Shown here: piece by piece, positions 1 to 7,830 of the stretch | How the letters are laid out: each line of letters starts with the position of its first letter | How positions within the stretch are numbered: position 1 is the first letter of the stretch | Origin: Sessilibacter corallicola | Lineage (GTDB): Bacteria > Pseudomonadota > Gammaproteobacteria > Pseudomonadales > Cellvibrionaceae | Length of the DNA: 64,000 bases | NCBI RefSeq assembly: GCF_021290925.1 | Contig: NZ_JAJSLX010000003.1 | Location: 434,001 to 498,000 of the forward strand | Direction of reading: 5' to 3' | Notes under the pieces: model-generated | The model's input: the letters and a program-made list of their open reading frames with translations, nothing else | Databases searched by the model: none | What the model was told of the DNA's origin: nothing | Made by a program: the position numbers and the translations under genes

Positions 1-120
1 TCTAGCATGCAAGTTCGTTTATTCGTTGTCCGCGTTAATTTGCAGTAAATTTCAGGTCTCAGGCACGCTGATTTCGTGGTAGATTAAGACCAAGTGAAGT
101 AATTGTTATTACTTCAAAAC

Positions 121-181
121 GTACAACAAATGGGTCAAATGGAAAACCGCTGCGCGTCTTCAATTTACCCAAGCGTTACAT
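121..181 (+). other. attC site (integron cassette boundary)
   Basis: The site opens with GTACAAC (121-127) and closes with GTTACAT (175-181), matching the R''/R' core form. The adjoining stretch AAATGGGT near the left core pairs with ACCC near the right core, and a GCTGCGCG block lies in the centre. It separates an upstream cassette, of which only 1-120 is visible with no gene, from the two-gene cassette that follows. Assignment is from structure alone. Confidence 0.75.
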
Positions 182-211
182 GTCCAAGTTACCCATAGAT
201 GGGAGTAAATA

Positions 212-763
212 ATGAGAAAGGTGCAAGTGGAAAAATTTCAAACATTCTTATGGGCGATAATGCTTATTGTCGGTGTGCTTGTTGGGATGGGGTTATATAT
301 TGTCATAGCGCAGGTTGGTGACTATTCAAACCTAGTGGCAGCTTCTGTCGGAGCGGTGGTAGCTCTCTTTGTCCCGTTATGGCAAACCTATATTGTCCAG
401 AAATCACGACTTGCAGTTGAAGTTAATGGAATCAGCAGAAAAGTTTCAGATAAAGCCAAAGTTTCATTAGATGAGCATTCAGAATTCTCTTATCTAAGGA
501 AAATGAAAGAAGGGGATAGACCGAGCTTTATCATGGGGCCAAATGGAGAGCCAAAGCGTCGTCATATAGAAAGATCTATATCACTTGAAGAACTTGAAGA
601 ACTCCTCCAGCGTGCAAAACAGGAGTTAAAAGACACACCGGAGAAAATAGCAGATCGAAAAAACGACCTTGAAAAAATATCTGCGTTTACTAAAGATTCA
701 TTTACAAAACATGAATGCAATAAACTAAACAGGCCGTTACATCCTGAGATTGATTACAACTAA
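212..763 (+). CDS. cassette-borne membrane protein of unknown function
   Basis: I do not recognise this 183-residue protein. Two hydrophobic segments (about residues 11-36 and 41-63) form a short hairpin in the membrane. A charged, probably cytoplasmic tail follows, with a predicted helical Glu/Lys/Leu-rich part around residues 128-155. The ATG at 212 follows AGATGGGAGT, a good ribosome-binding site. The next gene begins 18 nt after its stop and no attC lies between them, so both belong to one cassette and are probably translated from one mRNA. This suggests that the membrane protein and its partner act together. No enzymatic motif is visible. Confidence 0.7.
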   Translation: MRKVQVEKFQTFLWAIMLIVGVLVGMGLYIVIAQVGDYSNLVAASVGAVVALFVPLWQTYIVQKSRLAVEVNGISRKVSDKAKVSLDEHSEFSYLRKMKEGDRPSFIMGPNGEPKRRHIERSISLEELEELLQRAKQELKDTPEKIADRKNDLEKISAFTKDSFTKHECNKLNRPLHPEIDYN

Positions 764-781
764 GAGGATGTTGAGTCAACA

Positions 782-1297
782 TTGAATGAATTTAAAAAAA
801 TATTTGAGGAAAACCTTTCCGATGCAAAAGAAAAGTATGATGAGCTTCAAACATCTATTCCAGAAATGGAAAGGAAATACGAGCAAATAAATAGCAACCT
901 AATTGCTAATAGATCATTTTTTGAAATATCGGCAACTCTTATCAATTCGGGAAGGCTAAATACTTCAATAAAACGTCCGGCACTATTCAGAGTTTATATA
1001 GGTAAAGAGAATTATATAGATCTAAAGCTCACATTGAGCGATTTTGAAAATAAATCTGAAATAGCCCCAAACTCTACCGTTGTTGGTACTTTTTCTTCAA
1101 CTGATATATCTCAGCTGCCGGAGGAAGATCGTAAGTTAATAAATACGTATTGGGGGCAAAGCGTTCAATGTAAGCTTCTAGTAGAAGATGTACATGGTGA
1201 ACCCACAGCATCAAACTCAATAGCATTTTCCGAAGGTTTGTATCAGAAGATAATTTTCGATAGGTTGGCCGCAGTTGCAACCAGCCAAAATATGTAA
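782..1297 (+). CDS. cassette-borne coiled-coil protein, second gene of a two-gene cassette
   Basis: This is an unrecognised 171-residue soluble protein. Residues 5-40 are Glu/Lys-rich with heptad-like spacing, which suggests a short coiled coil. The rest looks like a compact beta-rich domain. The start is TTG at 782: an in-frame stop lies just upstream and no in-frame ATG is close, while AGAGGA at the end of the previous gene can serve as ribosome-binding site. The stop codon TAA (1295-1297) lies inside the left core of the following attC, which is common in integron cassettes. The tight spacing to the upstream membrane-protein gene suggests a functional pair. Confidence 0.65.
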   Translation: MNEFKKIFEENLSDAKEKYDELQTSIPEMERKYEQINSNLIANRSFFEISATLINSGRLNTSIKRPALFRVYIGKENYIDLKLTLSDFENKSEIAPNSTVVGTFSSTDISQLPEEDRKLINTYWGQSVQCKLLVEDVHGEPTASNSIAFSEGLYQKIIFDRLAAVATSQNM

Positions 1298-1363
1298 CAA
1301 GCGCATGTTGCCGGACTGGTTTTTCGCTGCGCTCCAAACCAGCCGCAAATGCGGGCGTTATAC
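1292..1363 (+). other. attC site
   Basis: Left core ATGTAAC (1292-1298) and right core GTTATAC (1357-1363) are near-perfect inverse partners. The inner CGCATG pairs with the region before the right core, and GGTTTTTCGC/GCTCCAAACC-type complementarity fills the centre. The site carries the stop codon of the preceding gene. Confidence 0.85.
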
Positions 1364-1393
1364 GAGAAAACATTTATTAAATTAGGAAAAATA

Positions 1394-1858
1394 ATGGAAG
1401 TAGTATCCTCTGAATTAAAAGATTTTGTTGCATGGATTACACTGGTAAAGGAAGTTGAGCATTTGTTTGGCCCAATGGCTGATGAAGCATCATTTCAAGA
1501 TGGTTTAGAACAGGCAATCTTACAAAAGACAGCTTTTTGCATTCGTTCAGAACAAAATGAAGATAAGCAAGAGTTAATGGGGGGAGTTGTAATTTCAAAG
1601 GAAGCAAATGAAATTGCCTGGTTGGCAGTATCTAAAAAGTATCGTAGTCAAGGATATGGCAAGGTTCTGCTAAATTATGCAATTAGCCAACTCGACCAAC
1701 AAAATGAAATTTATGTGCAAACATTCGATAAATCAGTTCCTGAAGGTAAAGCAGCACGTAGACTATATGTCAATTTAGGATTTAAAGACTCCAAGCCAGG
1801 AGGTTTAAACCCTGCAGGTTTGAATACAGTTATCATGAAAATCTCTAAAACATCATGA
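1394..1858 (+). CDS. GNAT-family N-acetyltransferase (integron cassette)
   Basis: This 154-residue protein has the GNAT fold. It shows a central strand ending in EIAWLAVSKKYR followed by the acetyl-CoA pyrophosphate-binding motif RSQGYGK, then the late strand/helix with AARRLYVNLGF typical of the family C-terminus. The substrate cannot be read from sequence. I start at ATG 1394, preceded by AGGAAAAATA. The longer frame from 1349 would begin inside the attC right core and is unlikely to be used. GNAT genes are frequent integron cargo and may acetylate antibiotics, toxins or proteins. It lies between the attC sites ending at 1363 and starting at 1866, so it is a single-gene cassette. Confidence 0.85.
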   Translation: MEVVSSELKDFVAWITLVKEVEHLFGPMADEASFQDGLEQAILQKTAFCIRSEQNEDKQELMGGVVISKEANEIAWLAVSKKYRSQGYGKVLLNYAISQLDQQNEIYVQTFDKSVPEGKAARRLYVNLGFKDSKPGGLNPAGLNTVIMKISKTS

Positions 1859-1865
1859 TATCAAT

Positions 1866-1941
1866 GTATAACAAATGCATTAACTCGGATGTTTTTTACG
1901 CCGCGACGCTTTGCAAAAAACCGGTTACGCAAACGTTAGGA
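1866..1941 (+). other. attC site
   Basis: Left core GTATAAC (1866-1872) and right core GTTAGGA (1935-1941). The inner arms AAATGCATTAACTCGG and CCGGTTACGCAAAC pair imperfectly around a central GTTTTTTACGCCGCG...TTGCAAAAAAC stem. The AGGA of the right core doubles as the ribosome-binding site of the next gene. Confidence 0.8.
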
Positions 1942-1945
1942 TTTT

Positions 1946-2443
1946 ATGAGTATTAGTCAGTATTATTATGTCGGGAATAAGCAGAATCTATTCAGTGGAA
2001 TATTCATTGGAATATTTTCTCTTTGTATGGCTGGCTTTATTTTATACGCCATTGATTTTTCTGCCGTAAATTTCACCTTTTGGTCGGTAGTTGGGTATTC
2101 TTTTTATACGAGCTTTATGTTTTTACTTGCCTGGTCAGCTTATTATTTTTTTAAAATATACTTCAAGTTACGTGGTCATAAACGTGTAATCACTATTAGT
2201 GATAGCTCAATAACCTTTCCAGAACTTGGCGATTCCTTGAATGTTATTGAGCTTAAATTTTCTGAGATTACTGAGGTTTACTTTGCGGAGGGAAGGTATG
2301 GCATTCCTAATAACTTGATCATTAAATATGGCTACGATGGTCACGCATATATAGCTAAGGATTATTTAAAAATTGAGGATTTTGAGGCAATTTGTAGCTT
2401 GTTTAAAAAATCCTTAAAAATAAAAAAGATAAATATAAAATAA
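1946..2443 (+). CDS. cassette-borne two-TM protein with PH-like C-terminal domain
   Basis: The protein has 165 residues. Two membrane segments (about residues 15-36 and 44-69) are followed by a cytoplasmic domain that begins with a beta-hairpin-like stretch (RVITISDSSITFPELG...) and ends in an amphipathic helix. The layout resembles YcxB-like proteins, in which two helices precede a PH-like domain. That is a fold-level impression, not a family match. The ATG at 1946 is only a few bases from the attC right core, whose AGGA supplies the ribosome-binding site. Function is unknown. Confidence 0.7.
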   Translation: MSISQYYYVGNKQNLFSGIFIGIFSLCMAGFILYAIDFSAVNFTFWSVVGYSFYTSFMFLLAWSAYYFFKIYFKLRGHKRVITISDSSITFPELGDSLNVIELKFSEITEVYFAEGRYGIPNNLIIKYGYDGHAYIAKDYLKIEDFEAICSLFKKSLKIKKINIK

Positions 2444-2444
2444 A

Positions 2445-2567
2445 ATCTAACAATCCGCTCAAAGAACAGCAGCTAAGGCTGTTTGGACCTTCGCTGCGTT
2501 ACTTGTTTTGTGCTTTAATAGCACAAAACAATCCAATTCGCTCCGGCCCTCTAGCGGCGCGTTAGTT
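2445..2567 (+). other. long attC site
   Basis: Left core ATCTAAC (2445-2451) and right core GTTAGTT (2561-2567), 123 nt overall. It contains a strong inner hairpin (TTGTTTTGTGC / GCACAAAACAA, 2503-2532) and CCGCTC/GCGGCGCG pairing near the cores. At roughly twice the length of its neighbours, it differs in size and sequence from the other sites, so the array is built from heterogeneous attC sites. Confidence 0.8.
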
Positions 2568-2906
2568 TTCGCGAGGAGTTTCGCCAATAAACATATGAAG
2601 GAAAGACCATAAATTAGGTAAAGGTAGCCAGCTTTTAAAAGTGGCTGTGCTGAGAAAAGTTCCTCAGTTGCAATTGAAGTCATTAATCCACCGGTTTGCC
2701 ACTCGTGAAGCAAAAGAAATCCGAAATGGCGGTAGGTTTTATCTTTGGAGAATTAGAAGATTGAAAGCAGTAGATATCTACGAAAGTAGGTTTGGCGGGT
2801 TCCAGATATATTTAAATCTAGGAAATTGCCAGTGCTTAAATCTTACTACATAAACAATGGAGTTTATCTGTGGCGACGCCCTCAATACTCCGAAAACAAC
2901 TTAAAA
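2568..2906 (+). other. integron cassette without a convincing gene
   Basis: The 339 nt between two attC sites hold no confident gene. A 70-codon + strand frame (2641-2853) starts with ATG but has no ribosome-binding site, a composition rich in Arg/Leu/Asn and no recognisable motif. A short hydrophobic frame on the minus strand (beginning near 2713) runs into the attC. Gene-less cassettes are known and may carry promoters or small RNAs. No clear promoter or terminator is visible here. Confidence 0.5.
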
Positions 2907-2945
2907 AACTAACAAACCGCTGCGCAAATCAGCAAGGCGTTAGGG
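2907..2945 (+). other. short, possibly truncated attC site
   Basis: AACTAAC (2907-2913) and GTTAGGG (2939-2945) face each other with CCGCTGCGC and AAGGC between them. At 39 nt the site is shorter than the usual attC minimum (about 55-60 nt), so the central part is probably deleted. Confidence 0.55.
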
Positions 2946-2956
2946 AGCCACTATAG

Positions 2957-3628
2957 ATGTTTCGAGCAATAGCCGTATTTGTGATTTACGCTCTATTTTT
3001 ATGTGGACGCGTAGATGGGCCCTGGGCCGGATCAGTTATTGCCTTTTTGCTCATTTACTCTTGTAGCCTAGGAATACCTGCACTCTTGTTGATGGCAGTC
3101 TTTAAGTGGAGTTCTTGGTGGCAATCACTTTTTGTGGGCGCCATAGTAACTTTACCGCTTGGCATGATCTTACACGCTGGTAGCCGCATATATACACTAC
3201 TTTTGTTCTTAGCCATAGGTATGGCTGGAGGCTTAACTGTATGGATACTCGGTATTTTTAGAAACACATCTTTTGCACCACCGACCCAGAAAATCCCCTG
3301 GTCATTGGCTATAATACCCATAGGAGCAATTCCACTCTTCTTTTATTTACAAGCATTAGAGTCTAAATGGGTATACGGCTGCATCACAGATTTTGAGCTT
3401 TCACAGGAGCCTACACCGAATAATTATGCAGTTATCACTGTTGTTATCGACGACGGAGTAAAATACCAGAGCGATATAAAAGAAGTATCATCTAACCCAG
3501 AAATATTAGGAAGTTGTGCTGCAGGGAAGTTAGAACCGAAGGCTAATCTGAAAGGGTATAATTACAAATTTATTTCCACAAGCAGATCAAAAAAATGTAG
3601 TCAGATATGTCCGAATCAAAAGAAGTGA
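2957..3628 (+). CDS. cassette-borne integral membrane protein, unknown function
   Basis: This 223-residue protein has an N-terminal half made of four to five hydrophobic segments (about residues 3-20, 23-45, 52-70, 73-96 and 115-132). The C-terminal part (about 135-223) is soluble and contains three cysteines (near residues 139, 190 and 214). I recognise no family. The ATG at 2957 follows GGGAGCCAC, part of the attC right core. It is the only gene of its cassette. Topology puts the cysteine-containing tail on one side of the membrane, but the side cannot be decided by eye. Confidence 0.7.
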   Translation: MFRAIAVFVIYALFLCGRVDGPWAGSVIAFLLIYSCSLGIPALLLMAVFKWSSWWQSLFVGAIVTLPLGMILHAGSRIYTLLLFLAIGMAGGLTVWILGIFRNTSFAPPTQKIPWSLAIIPIGAIPLFFYLQALESKWVYGCITDFELSQEPTPNNYAVITVVIDDGVKYQSDIKEVSSNPEILGSCAAGKLEPKANLKGYNYKFISTSRSKKCSQICPNQKK

Positions 3629-3632
3629 ATGC

Positions 3633-3713
3633 CTTTAACAAACGGCGTCAGTCAAACCAACTTTCTACTCCTTCGTCGCTACAAGTTGTCCGCTGCCGGG
3701 CATGATGTATTAA
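3633..3713 (+). other. degenerate attC site
   Basis: Left core CTTTAAC (3633-3639) is good. The expected right core is seen only as GTATTAA (3707-3713), with one altered base. AAACGGCGTCAG pairs with CCGCTGCCGGGC, and CAACTT...AAGTTG forms a central stem. Recombination may be impaired on the right side. Confidence 0.6.
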
Positions 3714-3720
3714 GAGAAGA

Positions 3721-4017
3721 ATGAAACAGGAATTCGAATACATAACCGAGATTAAAGAAAGATGGCCGGAAAACTGGGAAGACCCAGAGCCTACGAAAGA
3801 AACTATCTCTTTAATTGATGAGGCCGTAAAAGCTTACCCAAATTCGGAGAAACTCTGGGTGATGCGAGGTGACCTTTATCTTCTGATAAATTATGAAGAT
3901 GGAACGCCAATCGAAGAATCTCTTCATTACTACAAAAAGCGTGGCCTCCGTGGGACGCACTACGCGCTGCTTCGTGTGCCCTTTAGCAAAGCGTTATGTG
4001 CTTTAGTTGGGTTCTAA
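3721..4017 (+). pseudogene. truncated TPR-like cassette gene running into attC DNA
   Basis: The first ~75 residues look like the start of a tetratricopeptide-repeat protein (helical pairs with SLIDEAVKAYPNSEKLWVMRGDLYL and ESLHYYKK). The remaining ~23 residues are translated from attC sequence and from the next cassette (the frame crosses the core GTTATGT at 3993-3999), so the true C-terminus is missing. The left half of its own attC is also absent. A deletion or aberrant recombination therefore probably removed the 3' end of the gene and half of its attC together. The ATG at 3721 follows AAGAGAAGA. A short product may still be made. Confidence 0.6.
3941..3999 (+). other. partial attC (right half only)
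   Basis: The segment GTGGGACGCACTACGCGCTGC...AGCAAAGC followed by the core GTTATGT (3993-3999) has the look of the right half of an attC. No matching left core (ACATAAC or similar) occurs before it, so the site is incomplete; the left limit is approximate. Confidence 0.6.
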
Positions 4018-4020
4018 CAA

Positions 4021-4503
4021 ATGAAATTGAATGAAGAATTAAAATATCAAGCGCTTTGGCTTAGATTAAAGCTCAAGAGTTCACCAGTAAGACTTGTTTA
4101 CAATACTGACGCTGAGTTTCCCATCGATCATTGCGATTTCAGCTCTTATCTTTTGACTTACCACCTTTTACGCCTTCATCCTGATTTAGAAATTGATATT
4201 GTCTACGGCTTGGCGAGTGATGATTATCTTGAAAATTCCTTATATCATGTATGGATTGAGGTAAACGGCTGGCTAATTGATATTACTGCTGATCAATTTA
4301 ACATGATTGAAGATGAAAAATTAACCGATGAGATAATTCAAGAAAGGCCGTATAGTATTATTCACGCTGGGAAAATTAAAGACCAACCGCATTACCGTAT
4401 ATTTGAAGAGAGCCAGAGGTATCGCACTGTTTCCGGATTGCCAGAAGTTTCGGAAGATTACGTAAATATTCTACGAGAAAAATATGATGCAGTTACGGCT
4501 TGA
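4021..4503 (+). CDS. transglutaminase-like/papain-fold cassette protein
   Basis: The 160-residue protein has a plausible Cys-His-Asp catalytic triad in the order and spacing of compact transglutaminase-like proteases: C38 in DHCDFSS at the start of a helix, H76 in LYHVWIEV and D87 in LIDITADQF. Such domains hydrolyse or transfer amide bonds, and small versions occur in peptide-antibiotic maturation and toxin or immunity systems. The triad is read by eye and the family is inferred. ATG 4021 follows TCTAACAA with no strong ribosome-binding site. It is the last gene of the visible array; its cassette starts at the core at 3993 and ends at the half-site at 4510. Confidence 0.65.
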   Translation: MKLNEELKYQALWLRLKLKSSPVRLVYNTDAEFPIDHCDFSSYLLTYHLLRLHPDLEIDIVYGLASDDYLENSLYHVWIEVNGWLIDITADQFNMIEDEKLTDEIIQERPYSIIHAGKIKDQPHYRIFEESQRYRTVSGLPEVSEDYVNILREKYDAVTA

Positions 4504-4509
4504 AAATGC

Positions 4510-4516
4510 ACATAAC
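4510..4516 (+). other. left attC core at the end of the array
   Basis: ACATAAC is the exact inverse complement of the core GTTATGT that opens this cassette at 3993-3999. No right half follows; instead the sequence passes into a gabD remnant within 10 nt. This marks the end of the recognisable cassette array. Confidence 0.55.
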
Positions 4517-4522
4517 GGACTG

Positions 4523-4684
4523 TCAAACCTGAGCGGCGGCAATGGCACGTTTGGTTTCCGTAACCCCAACGCTGGCAACATTCGCAAGCACCTCAAGCGT
4601 AGAACCTGAATCGCCATCTACCCAATGACCATCAATATATGCCTGACTTTTAAACAAGCTGTTATCGTTTAACTGAATATTCAT
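4523..4684 (-). pseudogene. gabD: 5' remnant of succinate-semialdehyde dehydrogenase gene
   Basis: Read on the minus strand, ATG 4684 opens a 53-codon frame whose product starts like GabD (NSLFKSQAYIDGHWVDGDSG), continues into the conserved segment before the Rossmann region (VTETKRAIAAAQ) and then stops. About ten residues usually present between these two parts are missing, as is the remaining ~90 percent of the enzyme. GabD oxidises succinate semialdehyde to succinate with NADP+ in GABA catabolism; this fragment cannot. It abuts the end of the cassette array, so the intact gene was probably interrupted and deleted when foreign DNA settled here. Confidence 0.75.
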
Positions 4685-4923
4685 GCATGTCGATCTCTGT
4701 GAATTATGGTTGCCTTCAACCAGCTACCGCCCGAGTCAATACGGCCCCTTTTCAACCAGTTATAAACTAGCCGAACCCTGGGTTATATAATAATTTAGTG
4801 GGAGTTAGTTTTGGGTATGCAAATGTGGTGGCGGAGACAAGATTTGATATATTCCACCTGTTCAATGGATGAGGAGAGCAATATATAAAACACATTATTG
4901 ACTATACGCTGAAAGATTGCAGA
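4685..4923. other. non-coding AT-rich spacer
   Basis: Together with 4504-4684 this makes a 420-nt gap between full-length genes. Beyond the gabD remnant it holds no ORF with a start and ribosome-binding site. The first part may be the old gabD upstream region. I see no clear terminator for the KAP gene that ends at 4924. Confidence 0.5.
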
Positions 4924-7830
4924 CTATGAGGTAATAAGCTCATTTAACTTCGACACAAGCACAGAGCAATCGTAATCTAGATCATTCAAAGACACTTTTA
5001 ACGTTCTTAGCTCATCTCTCATAGAGTCATCAAGTTCTACGATTCGATCATTTTCAAACAACTTGACTAAAGCAGGAATTAAAATTTCATTGTATTCGGT
5101 TTTTGGAACAGACGCAGCAATTACCTCAAGAGGCGCAAACGTTAGGTAATTTTCATCAAAATCAAGACCGACAATTTCGTCTTTAATAACATCCCATAAA
5201 GAAGGTTCTGACACACTTACACTCTCAACATCCTTATTATTTTGAGCCATCAAATCCCCTGAAATTATTCCATGAACCAATAAAGCAGAAAGCCATTTGT
5301 TTTTCATTTTATCCGGCATTTCCTCTGAAAATTCTGCAAAGTATCTTGCCAGAAACTTCGTACTTTCACTTTTACCCCAAACTTCTAAATTTGGGAAAAA
5401 CTCCACGCCTCTACTGTCTCGAAACAAAAAATCTATTTTTTTAAACATCCCATCATTTAGTGCTTTATCACCGATTCTGTTTTTAGAATTAAACCAGGCA
5501 ATCATATCTGCATCCATTGGAATACGTTCTTCCATATAATATGAATTCTTAAGTTTATAAAATAAACCCTTCTTGAGACTCTGATCCATTACAATAGATT
5601 CAATATCCCAAAGTTTGAGTTTATTTCTCAATGGCCATAAATATTCGTAGAAAAAATCCGCCGGAGGATCATAAATCACACTGGGTTTCTTATCCAATAA
5701 GACACTACAGTCATAGAAATGTTGGATTGCTTTGTCATCTATAGGCTTTTTTCCAAATTCATAATCATCAAACTCGTTTTGCACACGCACATAACTGAGG
5801 GTATAACCTGCTCTCTTAAGCGGATACATATTTTTAAAACTATTAAGCTTTACTTCTCGCTGAGAATTAGCAGCCCTATAATTTATTTCAGGCAAATACT
5901 TATCCAACCAATTACCTGCTGGCTCACGATCCATCCAAGCACTCACATCACAAGCTAAATCATAAAGCTCTTCAGGTAAGAAGCTTTCTATTACTCTTTT
6001 AAAATAAATATCGAATCCAATTACCAGTGACAACTCTAAAATACTTTTAGTATCTTTTGTATTAATTGCTTCCGCTATTGGCTTTTCCAACAACTCACTA
6101 AAAGAAATTTCTTTATTAGCCTGATAATTGATACAAGTAACTTCTTCTGGCCATTCTACCTGCCCCTTAAACACTCTATCCATTAAATCATTAGTTTTAG
6201 ACAGATTTTCATTCCATTCTTTCAGCTCCTGCTCACCATCATCAACAACTTTACTACCACCACTTTTGTCGAGTTCTGGACGTAGAGCTAAAGCCTGATA
6301 AATGGTAACATTAGGCCGATGCGACTTATATACCAGGAGATAAAATGCGAAACATAATCCATGAATATCTTCTTCCGGGCAACCAACGTAACTAGTTGCA
6401 ATATCGTTAATTAGTCGTTTAAGAAATCTAGGCGTAACTGGCGTGTTACCAGGACTCCAAATATCAATTAATTCGGATACTTCTTTATACCCCTTAATAA
6501 ACCAGATTGATTCTTTCCAATAGCTTTCAAATTGCATTCTCCAATCTGCAGTAATAATTGGCGGCGCTCTAAAAACGATTGGTAACCTTTTGGAAACATA
6601 TTCTCGCCCTGTAATAGAGTAATCGTCATCTTCGTCGCTCAGAGCCTTAGCTAACTTAACTTCTGAATACGGTAAAATCACTTTGAACTTAGCATTCGAT
6701 ATAGACGAGATAATATTAAGATCACTCCAAACCTCTTGAACAAGCCTAGATTCAACTCTATCTATATTATCTATAACCAATACAAGAGTCGTGTCACCAG
6801 GAATAATATCAATAAATTCATCGAGTGCTTTTTTTAATTCAAAACTATGAATATCATTATCAACTCGAACATTTTCAACTATATTATCTCTACCATTCTT
6901 CTTGTACAGATCGATTACGCTAACCTTACCACTGTTACGTGATCTAAATATGTCAATGACATACTTAGACAAAACTACAATTAAAACTGAAAACCCGGCA
7001 ATTGTTGTCAGTGTATTTTCGAGATCGAAATTATATTCCAACTCTGGAGAGTACCGAATATGAAGAGTATTAAATACATTAACTACAGCTTCAAGCATAT
7101 ATTTCACTGATATGGCAAATGAAATAGCAAATGGCAATAGCCACCAATTCATTTCACTGTTAGTCTTCCTTTGGAAATCTAACTTACGCCCCAACGCAAT
7201 AAACTTAGCATTATCTAGCTTTTCCAACCCCACTGAATGATACTTATCAAATTTTATTAGAGTTAAAATCAAAGTGATCTTATAGCAAATATATTTCACT
7301 ATTTTCTTTGCAGTTAAACTTTCATAACTAGCCGGATTGATTTTTTTTATAAATCGAAATATTGAATCAGTTTGCTTACGCAATATACAGTTAAAGTAAT
7401 ACCTTCTAATGGATGATCTATCTTGCCAGAGCTTTTCAATCTTTCCATGTAAGGCAACAATCAATGCTTTGCGTATCGATGAATGGCTATGTTTATCTAA
7501 ATCAAATGTTAATAATTGATATTTTCTTTCACCTGAAATTTCATCTGATTCCGCCTTTTTGTCTGATTTCATATTTCCACTATTTAAATCTGCACCTTCC
7601 GCACTTAAATCGTGATTGGCTTTCTCAAGAGAATTTTTAACCAACTGAACAACCGTACTTTTTCCAGAACCTAAATCACCCTCCAATCCAATAATGCCTA
7701 TATCTTGATCAGACTTTATGAAATCGATCAAAGCTACAGCTGTCCTTTGGTGGCCTCCACCTTTGAATATATCAGTATCTGATGGTTCTTCTTTGAGAAA
7801 TCTAGGAATTTGCTTGTTAGGATCGGTCAT
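4924..7830 (-). CDS. membrane-anchored KAP-family P-loop NTPase
   Basis: This large protein (968 residues) has the KAP family plan. A Walker A motif GDLGSGKST lies at residues 51-59. Two membrane helices (about 229-250 and 272-294) are inserted before Walker B LVLVIDNIDRV (349-359), and a long helical C-terminal region of unknown role follows. KAP proteins (named after Kidins220/ARMS and PifA) are membrane-associated ATPases. Bacterial members are often horizontally acquired, and F-plasmid PifA excludes phage T7, so a defence role is plausible but unproven. The gene is visibly more AT-rich than its right-hand neighbours and lies at the end of an integron array in the opposite orientation. ATG 7830 is the first in-frame start in a short AT-rich leader. 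Confidence 0.85.
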   Translation of the reverse strand: MTDPNKQIPRFLKEEPSDTDIFKGGGHQRTAVALIDFIKSDQDIGIIGLEGDLGSGKSTVVQLVKNSLEKANHDLSAEGADLNSGNMKSDKKAESDEISGERKYQLLTFDLDKHSHSSIRKALIVALHGKIEKLWQDRSSIRRYYFNCILRKQTDSIFRFIKKINPASYESLTAKKIVKYICYKITLILTLIKFDKYHSVGLEKLDNAKFIALGRKLDFQRKTNSEMNWWLLPFAISFAISVKYMLEAVVNVFNTLHIRYSPELEYNFDLENTLTTIAGFSVLIVVLSKYVIDIFRSRNSGKVSVIDLYKKNGRDNIVENVRVDNDIHSFELKKALDEFIDIIPGDTTLVLVIDNIDRVESRLVQEVWSDLNIISSISNAKFKVILPYSEVKLAKALSDEDDDYSITGREYVSKRLPIVFRAPPIITADWRMQFESYWKESIWFIKGYKEVSELIDIWSPGNTPVTPRFLKRLINDIATSYVGCPEEDIHGLCFAFYLLVYKSHRPNVTIYQALALRPELDKSGGSKVVDDGEQELKEWNENLSKTNDLMDRVFKGQVEWPEEVTCINYQANKEISFSELLEKPIAEAINTKDTKSILELSLVIGFDIYFKRVIESFLPEELYDLACDVSAWMDREPAGNWLDKYLPEINYRAANSQREVKLNSFKNMYPLKRAGYTLSYVRVQNEFDDYEFGKKPIDDKAIQHFYDCSVLLDKKPSVIYDPPADFFYEYLWPLRNKLKLWDIESIVMDQSLKKGLFYKLKNSYYMEERIPMDADMIAWFNSKNRIGDKALNDGMFKKIDFLFRDSRGVEFFPNLEVWGKSESTKFLARYFAEFSEEMPDKMKNKWLSALLVHGIISGDLMAQNNKDVESVSVSEPSLWDVIKDEIVGLDFDENYLTFAPLEVIAASVPKTEYNEILIPALVKLFENDRIVELDDSMRDELRTLKVSLNDLDYDCSVLVSKLNELITS

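Noticed and set aside
1074-1373. Minus-strand 99-codon frame over the first attC and the coiled-coil gene
   Set aside because: It lies opposite a better + strand gene, translates attC sequence and has no ribosome-binding site.
2459-2713. Minus-strand 84-codon hydrophobic frame
   Set aside because: More than a third is translated from attC DNA; no ribosome-binding site; no conserved motif. It is mentioned only within the gene-less cassette entry.
4924-7830. KAP NTPase as an integron cassette
   Set aside because: It is in reverse orientation, lacks flanking attC sites and lies beyond the gabD remnant.
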